NCBI GenBank assembly: GCA_001414345.1
Contig: LLCB01000248.1
Location: 1-64,000 of the forward strand
DNA: 64,000 nt
Source: Hymenoscyphus infarciens
Lineage: Eukaryota; Ascomycota; Leotiomycetes; Helotiales; Helotiaceae
Direction: 5' to 3'
Below, piece after piece: positions 1 to 10,640 of this stretch. The translations under genes and the position numbers were made by a program. Below the pieces are notes generated by a model. It saw only the letters and a program-made list of their open reading frames with translations. It was not told the origin of the DNA and did not search any database. The stretch's first letter is position 1. Each line of letters begins with the position of its first letter.

Positions 1-480
1 TATTAAATAATCTATTCTAAGTAGTTATACTACTTAGATTAGAGATATTTATATTAAATAAGCTATTCTTATTAAATAATCTATTCTAAGTAGTTATACT
101 ACCTAGATTAGAGATATTTTTATTAAATAAGCTATTCTAAGTTATTATACTACTTAGATTAGAGATATTTATATTAAATAAGATATTCTTATTAAATAAT
201 CTATTCTAAGTAGTTATATTACTTAGAATAAAATATCTAGAGTAAATAAGCTATTCTAAGTAGTTATACTACTTAGATTAGAGATATTTATATTAAATAA
301 TCTATTCTAAGTAGTTAAAATAATCTATTCTAAGTAGTTATACTACTTAGATTAGAGATATTTTTATTAAATAATCTATTCTAAGTAGTATAACTACTTA
401 GAATAAAGAGTTCTTATTAAAATAAGCTATTTTAAGTAGTTTTACTACTTAGAATTAGTTAAAGCTTAGATACTAGTAGC
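1..480. repeat. AT-rich tandem array with an internal palindrome
   Basis: About eight to nine degenerate units of roughly 45-75 bp, each carrying CTATTCTAAGTAGTT followed by a near-palindrome (CTAAGTAG-TTATA-CTACTTAG) and AGAGATATTTATATTAAATAA. The tract is almost wholly A/T and contains no open frame. Composition and C-to-T-like variation between units suggest repeat-induced point mutation of an older repeat. It runs off the left edge of the window, so its full size is unknown. Confidence 0.85.
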
Positions 481-1401
481 TATTTAATATTCTAATTCTA
501 TAAAGAACCTAGTTCTATAACATTCTACAGCGTCTTACAGCGTCCTATAGCGTCCTACAGCGTTCTATAGCGACCTGTGACAAGTCTTACCTAGGGGTTC
601 TAGCCTTGTTATGCCTTGTCCGTGACTTATGACGTGGCCTAATAAAGCTTACAGGGGAAGCTAGGACATATGCCAGAGGTGACCAAATCACATCCATCAT
701 GGCATTCCTCTTTACTCGATGGATTATGCTGCAGCTACTAACACATGGTTGGATTGTTCGTAGAATTCCTCGCCCACGGTCGCCAATCAGAGAGTTGGAT
801 TTGGAAATGGGTGCTGAATCTCGAATCGGATGATCTTGACGGCTTTCGGACACCGAGTCAGCACTTTAGGGGAAGTTTGGTGGGGAGGGTGATGAGATTA
901 GATATGCGTAGCCAGTCTAGAGTGGACTACCCCGACTCGGGATTGTTCAAAATGTAATTTATATTTGCTAGAATATCCGAGGTAGTAGGTAGATAAAGGG
1001 GTGTTCACAGACAAGGCCGTACCTCTCACTCTTGAAGCTTCCCTATGTATTTTTATAAAAACGGTATATTCAATGTATAGGTGATGATTTCAGCGCTTTT
1101 ACAAGTAGACTCCAAGTAGATATATGCACCTTCAACGTCCCAAGAAATGCCCAGTATAACGCCGTAACTCCAGGTCAAGTCCTTGTTGAATTCATGCGAC
1201 TTCCAACGAGACACTGCCAATCTTGCACACGTCTATTGTTGAGCTGGGACACAAATGTGGTGAGATCAATCCAAAATGGGAGCATCGTCTTCCAAAACTT
1301 GTCTAAACTTTTGCCCAAGGCTCAGTTCAGTGCCTTCTTCCGCTTCCCGCCATTCTTGGGCACTCTTCTGTTATTCTGGAGTCTGGTTTCTCCATTACAA
1401 A
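481..1401. other. Intergenic, no gene seen
   Basis: A short degenerate repeat of (C)AGCGTCYTA/ATAGCGTCCTA lies at about 528-572. The remainder has only short unsupported frames. It holds the 3' flank of the cyclin C gene, whose stop codon is at 1402-1404. Confidence 0.6.
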
Positions 1402-2437
1402 TCATTTATCTAGCCCACAAGCTTTGACAAACCGATTGATCTGCTCTCTTGTGAGTTTCTCATTGTATTGTTCTTGAACCTCGTAGAAAGAGATGATCTC
1501 TTGAGTGCAGTCGACAATAGCTTCAATATCAATATTACTTTCCGCAAGCCAATTCACAAGTCTCTGTATTTTGCTTCTTGGAGGACCACCCGGGGATCCG
1601 GTTTTTGATGAGCCCACTGAGCTCAAAGCCGCATGTGCCGCACTTGCGATGCTACCAGCAGAACCGCTAGCAGATTGGACTCCGGTTTGGTTTGGGCGGA
1701 GTACAAGACTAAGAAGGATAGCCATGATGGCTATTGTATGTGGTGCGGCGAGGAGGGGTAAATCGGTCATGTAGTGATCGTTGATTATTGACCAAGCAAG
1801 AGAAGCTTCCTCTTGGGTGAGGGAGAAGGTCGATTGGAGGGAGGTTAAAGTTCTGTAAGGATGGTGAACAATCATTTGCGAACTCATTTCAGAGATTATG
1901 AAGAATTCGCATTCACCGAGTTTTGAGGTATCACTGCTAAAGAAATCTGTTGGCAATAGTTAGCCTCGTCTGTATATTCAAGGACGCAAAATAGGAGTAT
2001 GTACCTGGCCATAATGTCCGCCCTTCTGTCACAACGAGCCTTATGTGGTGCGGACTCTCCTCCATTTTGCTTGCAAGGTATACTGCGGTTGCTATTACGA
2101 GGTATGGATTGGTTCGTCTGATCTCGACTTTGGAGTAGAAACGTCGAATGTATAATTGGGCAGTTGCCATGGCTTGTTGTCGAACCCCCAGACGTTTCCC
2201 GAGTCGTGCCACCTCTGTAGTAGCGGGGTTAGGTTCATTTCATGTACTTTCTTATGGCAGACGGCGAGGGGACTTACGCTGGTTGAAATATATGCTCAAA
2301 AATCTCAACTGTGGCAATGGGTACAACTGCACACGACTGGGGTCATCTTCCTCGAGTTTCTTCCGTAGGTCATCGAGTTGCTCCCGAGTGTATAGCCAGT
2401 TCCGTCGCTGCGTAGATTCCCAGTAGTTGGCTGCCAT
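1402..2437 (-). CDS. SSN8: Cyclin C, Mediator CDK8-module cyclin (SSN8/UME3 family)
   Basis: Cyclin partner of the Mediator kinase (CDK8/Srb10), which phosphorylates RNA polymerase II and transcription factors in the nucleus. Exons are complement(1402..1946, 2005..2214, 2278..2437), 304 aa, with introns of 58 and 63 bp and canonical GT-AG ends. The N-terminus ([14 protein letters not shown]) and the cyclin box are strongly family-like: [18 protein letters not shown], then [26 protein letters not shown], and after the second junction [13 protein letters not shown] with IVHHPYRTL. The C-terminus has a Ser/Ala/Gly-rich insert before the final helix (residues about 220-255), common in filamentous fungi. 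It is divergent from the carrier at 3063, leaving a 625-bp shared upstream region. Start is the only ATG before the conserved N-terminus. Sure of family and structure. Confidence 0.94.
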
Positions 2438-3062
2438 TGTATCGGTTATCCGTCTGCCAGCAGCCAGCGCCTGTGTAGGATAGCAATGTTTCTTCGTCTA
2501 TTTGCGAGCTGGAGTTCTGTGTACCAATCTCGCAGTTAGTGGCAACTTGATTTGCAGAGATTGCAAGAGGGCTAGCTAGTCCACAAGCTGTCCTGGACAA
2601 AACACCAGGCTCTAGCTCTTCAAAGGACAATTGACAAAGTGACGTTTGACGACCAGCTTGAATCGTAGAGTTGTACAACCTCGCATTCCGAAAACAGAAG
2701 CTCGCGATAACCCTTATCGCTCCAGGCTTGTACGGTGACCCTTAACTCTGTAAGCGCCATGGAAGTGCCCTGGAAGTGGGTGGAGCTGGGTGCCCGGTGA
2801 GTGACGAAGTGCTGCCGAGCATCACGAATTGTGAATGGCCGCAAGTGAGCGAAGCAACGAAGAAGCCCTTTGAGAACCTCAACACCAACTTTCCTTGACC
2901 CTCCAACTCTTCGCCCTCATCCACCGAGAGTTGCAGTCGCAGTCTGCTATGCCAACACCTCGACATCGATGATAACCACTTCGCAACGCGCGTGGCAGTT
3001 CTTCAAATCCCCGAAGCATGAACGAGCAATGATATGATAGTACTCGGCAAGGAAAATTGAAG
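2438..3062. promoter_or_regulatory. Shared upstream region of cyclin C and the mitochondrial carrier
   Basis: A 625-bp divergent intergenic region between the two start codons (2437 and 3063). No gene was recognised. It must hold both promoters, but no specific operator could be assigned by eye. Confidence 0.5.
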
Positions 3063-5433
3063 ATGCACCCAGAAAGCCAGAACTCGCGGGATGCCCGCAT
3101 CGAGCAGTTATGGAACAACCTAGATCCCCAAAACAAGGGAGGACTTGACTTCAATGGCTTGAAGAAGGGTCTGCGTCGAATTGACCATCGCAAGTCACCC
3201 TGCCCCTCTATCTAGCTTCACATACTAACAATGCTCGCAGCTTTAAAAAATGCAAACGATATGCTGAAGGACGTCGTCAAAGCAATGGATCGAAACGGCG
3301 ATGAGGTTATACAATTCCATGGTACGTCCAGAAGCGCTCATAGGGGTTTTGGGTGTTGGTGTTCCGTTACGGGTCCTGAGGCTGGTTTGGCTGGGCTGGG
3401 CTGATATTTGGCCTCACAGAATTCCGGACATTCGTCGAAAAAACCGAAAAAGAGCTTTTCAGTCTCTTCCAATCTATAGACCGCGATCACGATGGGAGGT
3501 TGGACAAGAATGAGTTACGCGCGGCATTTAAAAGAGCTGGACTTGCTGTTCCTAACTCAAAACTGGACAATTTTTTCTCGGAAGTTGACCAAAACAACGA
3601 CGTTCGTAGCAGCTACACCCTCTTATTCTCTATTCGAACGCTAATACCGAGTAGGGATTCATATCATTTTCTGAATGGAGGTAAGCTTGTCGGTACTAGC
3701 AAAGTAGTGTTACAGGAATTATGACGGTGAATTAGGGGCTCGTTTAGACCCATATACCGAACATAAGAACGCGCTGCTCCCAAATTCCCATTCACCAAGA
3801 AAATATTTCTAACATCGGCAGGGATTTCTTGCTATTTCTTCCCACCGAGACTCCAGAACTCAAGGAGATTTTGTCATATTTCTCGTCTGCCATCACAATA
3901 AATGCAGAGGGCGACACGTCCATCAGCGAGGAAACTTTGGAAGGATTAGGTAGAACTTCATTTCTTTCAGCACTTTTTGGTAGCATCATAAAAATCGCGG
4001 ACTCGCCAAAACTTCCGCGCCCTGAAGGCCCCCAGTCAAATAATACAGTTACACTTACGACTGACGACGAAATGTTTGACGCTAGAGAGGGAGGGTTGGT
4101 CGAAACCTCGATACCGCCGAAACCTTACAACAGAACGGTTGCGCAGCAAGAGCTGACCACCGAAATTCCTTCTGACTTAGATATAGAGTCCAAGGAGTTC
4201 TCATTCACAGAAATCTTGCCCGATCCCGGTTAATATCATCTTTCTACTTCTTATAGAGTGTGTTGAGACAGCTTGCTGATTTGTTTTTGATCCGTAGGGT
4301 ATTTCCTCGCAGGAGGCGTTGCTGGGGCAATCTCTCGTACCTCAACAGCACCGTTGGATCGTCTCAAAGTGGGCTGATCGAGTAACACTTTAAGAATCCG
4401 CTAATTGGCAACAGGTCTATTTGATAGCCAATACCGGTCCTCCCAAGGATACAATCAATGCCGTCATAAAGGGCGATGCAGTTCAAGCAGCCAAAACCGT
4501 TGGCGGACCTTTAATCAATGCAACTAAGGAGTTATGGAAGGCTGGCGGTATGCGCAGTTTGTTTGCTGGTAAGTTCGAATGGAATGGTTGTTTCACCGGG
4601 TACTAATTTCAGTAGGCAATGGCTTGAATGTGGTCAAAGTCATGCCCGAGTCGGCAATCAAGTTTGGTTCTTATGAAGCTGCAAAGAGAGCTCTATCCCA
4701 ACTCGAAGGACACGGTGACCCTCAAAACATCAATCCAATCTCGAAGTTTGTAGCAGGTGGTGTAGGTGGTGTTGTATCACAGTTTGTCTTCCCATCCGTC
4801 GGCTTATCCATATGCTAAATTGTTTTCAGACTTTTTGTTTATCCAATCGACACTCTCAAATTTCGGTGAGTTCACTTTTGCTGTATATTGAGGTTGTTCA
4901 TGCTAATAATCGCCAGAATGCAGTGCGAAACAGTCGCTGGTGGTCTTCAGGGCAATCAACTCATAATTGCTACAGCCAAGAAAATGTACCAGACAGGTGG
5001 AATTCGCTCTTCATATCGCGGTCTCACGATGGGTCTGGTTGGGGTGTTTCCCTACGCCGCCATCGATCTTGGGACATTTGAGTTTCTAAAAAAGGCCTTA
5101 ACACGCCGTAACGCAGCCCTCTTGGGTTGCCACGAAGACGACGCCGTTCCGGGATCATTAGCACTTGGTTGTATTGGAGCCTTTTCGGGTGCTTTTGGAG
5201 CCAGTATTGTTTATCCAATAAACTTGCTGAGAACTAGACTACAGGCTCAAGGAACTGTTCTCCATCCTCCAACATATACTGGAATCGGGGATGTCGCGCG
5301 AAAAACTATCAAGAATGAGGGTGTTCGGGGCTTGTTCAAGGGCATCACGCCGAATTTACTAAAGGTTGTGCCAGCTGTCAGCATTACATATGTTGTCTAC
5401 GAGAACGCCAAAAAGGTTCTACATCTTAGATGA
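3063..5433 (+). CDS. SAL1: Calcium-regulated mitochondrial ATP-Mg/Pi carrier (SCaMC / Sal1-like)
   Basis: Inner-membrane carrier exchanging ATP-Mg for phosphate, gated by Ca2+ on its N-terminal domain. Ten exons: join(3063..3189, 3241..3321, 3420..3601, 3655..3680, 3822..4228, 4298..4368, 4415..4568, 4616..4781, 4830..4865, 4917..5433), 588 aa. Four EF-hand-like segments lie near residues 21-32, 59-70, 90-101 and 126-137 (DRNGDEVIQFHE, DRDHDGRLDKNE and DQNNDGFISFSE are visible; the first is degenerate). Three carrier repeats follow, with signatures PLDRLK, PIDTLKFR and PINLLRTR; the third has Asn where Asp is usual. Intron 1 uses a GC donor (GCAAGT), which is required to restore the conserved DHPLKNA sequence. 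Length matches filamentous-fungal members. Confidence 0.93.
3190..3240 (+). other. GC-AG intron in the SCaMC gene
   Basis: A 51-bp intron begins GCAAGT, contains the branch site TACTAAC and ends CTCGCAG. Using the GC donor keeps the frame and yields the family sequence HPLKNA across the junction. No alternative GT donor nearby does so. Confidence 0.85.
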
Positions 5434-6110
5434 AGAAACCACAGAGTATCACAGACTCTTACAAATAACATCGATGAGGATTGATACATAGTATCAAAAG
5501 ATTTCCCGAGATGAATGGGACCACCAAATCCAAATTTCCCGACACAAGAGATTTTTCTAATGTATACTGCCTTCTCTTCTTTTTCGGCCTTGTGCTTTGG
5601 GTGGTATGGTACATTATAAGAGGGGAAATGTTGCATAGCAGAGGCGTTGATGTCTTTTTTTTTTTGTCATTATTAGGGAAGTAGAGGCGTTCTAGGATAC
5701 CCACTCGAGCTGGCAGGTTACAGTCACTTAAATTAGGGCCGGCCAACAAACCAGATGAGTTAGATGACTGATTCTTTTTGAGGACAAGATAATGTCAATT
5801 TGTTGAACCCCTGTTTTTTGCGTTTTTGTTGTGATTTTTTTGTACAATACAAGTACAGTGCTTTCTGAGAGTATCTAATAAGGTAAATTACAAAGCCATC
5901 CATGACGACTCCTTTGGAAATTATTCCACGTCTGATCTACATCTAATCTTACAATATGAACACTTTTACCACAAGATCTCTGCCAGGCTCCTTTCTTCTT
6001 CCTCTGTTTTAATAGGCTTCTTCTCGTGGAAGGAGGTTTCCTCCTGGCTTGTCCCTTCTCCTTTCTATCTTGCCAGTGGCCCTCTCGTCAAAACCAACCC
6101 CTTCTCGGGT
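5434..6110. other. Intergenic between two convergent 3' ends
   Basis: A 677-bp region between the stop codons of the plus-strand carrier and the minus-strand TilS-like gene. It is T-rich with homopolymer runs (for example TTTTTTTTTTT near 5656) that fit 3' UTR and polyadenylation regions. No gene seen. Confidence 0.5.
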
Positions 6111-8486
6111 TCATTCCTCTCCTTCTGATTCGCCGAGATTTTTTCTCCCCGAAAGGTAGACACGACGAATCTCAAGCTCTGCGGGTTTCCCAACGACTCC
6201 CGGGATATGAGGAATGAGTGGTGGTTGTTCGATATGTGGAATCCGTTCTTCGACTTTCTCCTTGGCGGGGGGTTTCTCAGTTGGAAGCATTCGTACTACT
6301 TGTCTCTGTTTCTGATCACCGTCACCCACTAAGTGGTCAGTGGCATGCTTTCGAATCCGAAGTTTCTTCTCCTGCTTAACTGTGATAAGTTTCTCCCTTT
6401 TGTCGAAATTGGGATATCGAATTAGTTTTTTTACCCTTTCACCATGGCTGGCTCGAATTAGTCGTTTCTCCATTTCCGTCTTGTGGTATCGGATCAGTGG
6501 TTTCTCCGGTACTTCAGGTACTCTTGTGACGTAGTGCTTCCGAAACAGTGCTTTCTCTTTCTCGTCGCCCTTGTATCGGATTAGTTTTTTCTTCTTGTCG
6601 CCTTTGATATCTCCTGCAGTTACTCGGACGATTGGAGGTGTTGTGTCAAGCGCTACGGCTCCACTTTGTGGTTCTTGGATCGTCTTTTTCAATGCTCCCC
6701 AATAGATTTTCTTGTATTTGATTTCATATTCGACGAATTTCTCTGCGTCTTGAATTCCTACGTCGAAAGAGGGGATGGCGAGGACTTTTTCTTTTTTTGT
6801 GTCTCCTCCGCTGCGAAATCCTTCTTGAAGGACTAAGCAGGGTAAAGTCCATTTCATCTTTGCTGGGGCGATGGGCGAGAGCTGGTTCAATTTCATGTAA
6901 GAAGCTTGAGAAAGGTTGCTTTCGAAATACTTGGAGTCCGTGGGGAGGAAGGGGCGGATGAGGAGGGGATGCGTGGTTTTGTTTTTGATTCTGAGCCAGT
7001 AGCGGCCGTCGAAGAGTCTCCATTCTGACCAGGGTGATTCTTGCATTTCTGAAGTCTCCGGGGATGGTAGGAAGGGTAATTTGTTTTTATGGTAAGGTGC
7101 TCGGGAGATGAGGTAATTGGGTTTTTGGAGATATGCGTCATCTTTTCCATACCTTATGTCGAGATTTGCTACGGAAAACCGGTGTGTTCTTTCAATATTC
7201 TCATTAGGGTAAAGTTCTGGGAATATGCGTTTCGTGGTCAGCGAGAGGCCGCTGATTGGGACATTCTCATGGGGCGTGACGAGCATGATTATATGGCGAA
7301 TGATGTTTGCTCCGATGGCCTCTTTTTCCTCTTGAGATAAAGTTGATGGGAGATCTAGGGTCGGGAATCGAATCCTAACGAGCCCACTTCGGGTTTGAAA
7401 ATCCGAGATTTCGCATTGGGAAAGATAATAGTCTACGATTTCTTGTTGCTTGGCAGATTTCCCCTTGGCTCTTTCAGCTAACCTCAGAATCGCTGGTTTA
7501 GATAGCGCAGCTGGCATTGTGTGGGAATTGTAGATGTGTCTGATGGCATTTCTTGTGGTGAGAGTTGGGTCCCTGTTCGTTGCATCTTCAAACCATTCCA
7601 TGTTTTCCGCCTGACATGTAGCTATTAGACGACTTTTGGAAAAGCTTAGCATTGGACGATGGAGTCTAAGGCCGCCTGCCTCTATCGATAGCTGAGGTGG
7701 AAATGGAAGTTCTCTGAGAGAGGCATTCGGGTAAAAGAGTGCTGACTCTGCTTGATCACCACTCTCATGGACGCCATATATGCCACGACATTCTGGAAAT
7801 CCAGCATCAGACTCCATACCTGTGAGGCCAGTTTTTCGATGGCCATTGATTAATCTCATCAAGACAGTCTCAGCTTGGTCATCCTCGTGGTGGGCAAGTA
7901 GTAAAGATCTGATTCCTAAATCTCTACAAGCTTTCCCCAGGATTCGATAACGTTGCATTCTTGCACGAGACTCAAAGTTTGACGTATCGCCTGGCTTTCT
8001 GAGGCCTTTCCAGTCAATGTGCAGAACTTGGGTTTGGATACCTGTGTATACGAATTAAAGATCAAGTATTGCAGTTTGAGATTATCATAAATACCCTTTT
8101 CGCCCATAATTCTAGCAACGGAATTTGCCTCATCATTACTTCCTTCTCGTACTCCGTGATCTACAACGAACGCTTGAAATTCCGTTAAAGGGGGCGCTTC
8201 GCCCTCTTGACCCTGCGAAGCAGATTGCAAGCGGGAACAGAGGGCTGCCAGCGCCATGGAATCAACACCACCGCTAATGGCAAGGCCTATTATCTGATTA
8301 GTATTTGTATTGGCTCTCTGATGGTTTGTACTCACCAAATTTTCGCGGTTGCGCCCGATCCTTTCCTAGGGGTCCACATACCTCCCCAAGAGCCTTTGCA
8401 AACTCCCCAACATCAATCGGTCGAGCTTCTGATAAAGGTGCTTTGGAACCAAACAAAGCCTTGATGCCACTACGAATAGCAGCCAT
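6111..8486 (-). CDS. TilS-type PP-loop ATPase, tRNA(Ile)-lysidine synthetase-like, with a basic LIRY-repeat tail
   Basis: TilS converts C34 of an AUA-reading tRNA(Ile) to lysidine using ATP and lysine; in a fungus the likely site is the mitochondrion. Exons are complement(6111..8041, 8095..8286, 8336..8486), 757 aa, introns 53 and 49 bp. The PP-loop SGGVDS is at residues 55-60. FVVDHGVREGS, the TilS-like VLHIDW segment, ESRARMQRYRIL and LLLAHHEDDQAETVLMRL follow, all standard for the TilS N-terminal domain. After about residue 590 the protein becomes Lys/Arg-rich and repeats LIRY/LIRA/LIT motifs (about 596-690), unlike bacterial TilS C-domains. It is divergent from the SAM carrier, with 240 bp between starts. 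A mitochondrial presequence is plausible (Arg/Lys near the N-terminus, few acids early) but not proven. The family assignment is firm; substrate and location are inferred. Confidence 0.88.
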
Positions 8487-8726
8487 GCTAACGTAGAGTT
8501 TGGTTCGTGGTTGTCGCTACTGTACCTCCGTATACGGAGGCAAGTGGGTCGTTATCGGAAAGATGCGCATACAATTTTCTCGCGATAAGGAAGCTCCATC
8601 TTGTTACAACGAGCAACAACAACATGGACTTACACCTTGACCTCGCCCCCCCTGGCCACGGCCTCTCTCTCGATTGATCTCGCGGTCACAACACCTTCCT
8701 CTCCAATTCAAGAATCGAAACTCAAG
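8487..8726. promoter_or_regulatory. 240-bp divergent promoter, TilS-like / SAM carrier
   Basis: Lies between start codons at 8486 (minus) and 8727 (plus). Includes GTATACGGAGG near 8531 and a C/T-rich stretch just before the SAM-carrier ATG. The frame of the carrier stays open upstream to a TTG at 8601, but the first in-frame ATG is 8727, so that stretch is treated as leader. Confidence 0.5.
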
Positions 8727-9641
8727 ATGTCCTCCCAAGCCGATAAGACAGGCCCCTCCCTCACCAGCGCCGCCATCGGTGGTGGAATGGCTGGCACGGC
8801 CGTAGACCTCTTCTTCTACCCAATCGACACAATCAAAACGCGCATACAATCAAAAGCCGGCTTTATAAGCTCAGGGGGATTCAAGAACGTATACCGTGGA
8901 ATTGGCAGTGTAGGAGTAGGAAGCGCGCCAGGTGGAGCTCTCTTTTTCATTACATACGAAAAATCCAAGGAATTCCTACTCACGAGGAAATATGCGGGAC
9001 AACCGTTGAGGGAAGGGGAGAAGAAGTCGCTGTGGACGGATTTCCCGGAAATTATGCTTGCATCGAGCTTGGGGGAGCTGACTGCTTGTTCGGTGAGGGT
9101 ACCTGTGGAGATTGTGAAGCAACGGACGCAGGATGGACAACATAGTCGTTCTCTTTTGGCGTTGAAGGCTATCCTATCGCAACGGTCAAGTATTGGGCTT
9201 TCGGGCGTGCTGAAGGAGATGTATCGTGGGTATGGGATTACGCTTATGAGGGAAATTCCGTTTTCGATAATACAATATCCGCTATGGGAGATGATGAAGA
9301 AAAGGAGACGTGAGACGTCGGGGCAGGATGAACTGGAATGGTGGAGGGCAGCTCTTTATGGAGGCATCGATGGAGGTATTGCTGGTGGGATTGCTGCAGC
9401 GTTCACAACGCCTTTGGACGTTTTGAAAACAAGGAAGATGTTGGCAAAGGAGAAAATAGGGTTGAGGCCGCTGGCTACTCAAATATGGCATGAGAAAGGG
9501 CCGAGAGGATTATTTGCCGGCGTCGTTCCTCGTACTTGCTGGATGTTCTTGGGGGGTTGTGTTTTCCTCGGATCATATGAAGGAGTAACCAACGTCGTAC
9601 ACAACGCGAGACAGGCTCCGGCATTGGAGTTTCTCTCGTAA
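8727..9641 (+). CDS. PET8: Mitochondrial S-adenosylmethionine carrier (Pet8 / SLC25A26 family)
   Basis: Imports SAM into the mitochondrial matrix for RNA, protein and cofactor methylation, in exchange for S-adenosylhomocysteine. Single exon, 304 aa from the first in-frame ATG (MSSQADKTGP). Three carrier repeats are visible with signatures PIDTIKTRIQ, PVEIVKQRTQ and PLDVLKTRKM. GGALFFITYEKSKEF, EIPFSIIQYPLWEMMK and RTCWMFLGGCVFLGSYE are typical of SAM carriers. Length fits the family. The second repeat has Glu in place of Asp in the signature, as is normal for SAM carriers. Intronless, unlike the carrier at 3 kb, so the two are not recent duplicates. Confident at family level; the substrate follows from motif similarity. 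Confidence 0.92.
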   Translation: MSSQADKTGPSLTSAAIGGGMAGTAVDLFFYPIDTIKTRIQSKAGFISSGGFKNVYRGIGSVGVGSAPGGALFFITYEKSKEFLLTRKYAGQPLREGEKKSLWTDFPEIMLASSLGELTACSVRVPVEIVKQRTQDGQHSRSLLALKAILSQRSSIGLSGVLKEMYRGYGITLMREIPFSIIQYPLWEMMKKRRRETSGQDELEWWRAALYGGIDGGIAGGIAAAFTTPLDVLKTRKMLAKEKIGLRPLATQIWHEKGPRGLFAGVVPRTCWMFLGGCVFLGSYEGVTNVVHNARQAPALEFLS

Positions 9642-10087
9642 CAGCATGTTACTGTCTAATACCTTGGATATTTGGAGACGCTTGTCTTGATATTATAAAC
9701 TCAGGCAGAAAACAATGCTTGGTATCGCCCTTCCGGAAAGAGGTTAAGGGGAGTTCAAGCCATATGAACTCGCGGGGAAAATGTACAAAAGTGTAATGAG
9801 AGAGACGATACTGTAACTTTAGAATAGAAGAACTGCTAGGTTTCTTGACCGGAGCAGGACATATCTCGGATCCGGTTCAATAGAAACAAAAGCACATTCG
9901 CAAACCTTGTTTTTGTCGTACACTTGAGGCCCATCGTGGTATAGGGGGAAGCGAGTAACTACATAGGTATTTCCTCTCTGTGGACCTCTGTGTAATCCTT
10001 GCCTACTTGCTTTCCTTTAATAGGACTTTCCATATACACTTTCAAAAACCTGGCCCTCTCCCGCCTCCAGGTCCACTGCTCAATAAC
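9642..10087. other. Intergenic, no gene seen
   Basis: A 446-bp region covering the 3' flank of the SAM carrier and the 3' flank of the degenerate paralogue at 10088. No open frame or repeat of note. Confidence 0.5.
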
Positions 10088-10640
10088 CTAATGATCTCGA
10101 ACCTCTCCAAATATAGTTGAACCCTCGCACAGTACAATGAACTCCTGTCGGCCCTGGACCCCCAACAAATAGCGAATTGCAACATTGACATACTCTTTTG
10201 GGCTATCTCTAGGCACTGACCATTTGCCCAATCTCTGAATGAAATTAGCGACAACAAGTCGTTTCGATGTAGTCAGATGTGGATAAAGCGAACGAAGAAA
10301 GGTGTAATGGTTTGTGAAGCCACCTAGGATGTCGTTGAGGAGGTTGATGTGAATAGTTTCGAGGTTGTTTGGACGGAGCATTCCTCCTGCTGTACGACCT
10401 AAAATAAGAGAGATGTACCCTGGGAGAAATTTACACAGGGCGCAGCAAGATATTGGCTAAGAAAATCCGAGAAAACTTACACCGAATCAACCCCTAGATG
10501 TCGAAAATTCCTAATTCGATCACGTCCACTTTCTATATAAAAGTCCTTGTAATTGTTAAGAGTGAAGTAGCACGTATTCTCCCGGCGAAGAGCAACAAGC
10601 AAGGCTGGGGCCTTAGAAGTTACATTTCCGTGCGGGAGAT
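10088..10640 (-). pseudogene. Truncated third copy of an F-box-like tandem family (copy C)
   Basis: Recognised by homology to the intact copy at 12239-13065. The upstream part encodes KAPALLVALR, then jumps straight to NTCYFTLNNYKDF, lacking the roughly 17 residues (GQDDLYDEALYIFYKLH-like) present in the intact copy. It continues to NFRHLGVDS before a GTAAGT donor. The second part (10088 to about 10419) gives NLETIHINLLNDILGG, NHYTFLRSLYPHLT and LLGVQGRQEFIVL. A TAA lies just upstream of the ALLVAL segment, no start is visible, and the intron phase does not join cleanly. A decayed gene is the best reading. Confidence 0.7.

Noticed and set aside
1..480. CRISPR-like array
   Set aside because: Units are variable, AT-only and lack unique spacers; the sequence is fungal.
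8601..8726. N-terminal extension of the SAM carrier from a TTG
   Set aside because: TTG is not a normal fungal start; the first in-frame ATG at 8727 begins the conserved carrier N-terminus.
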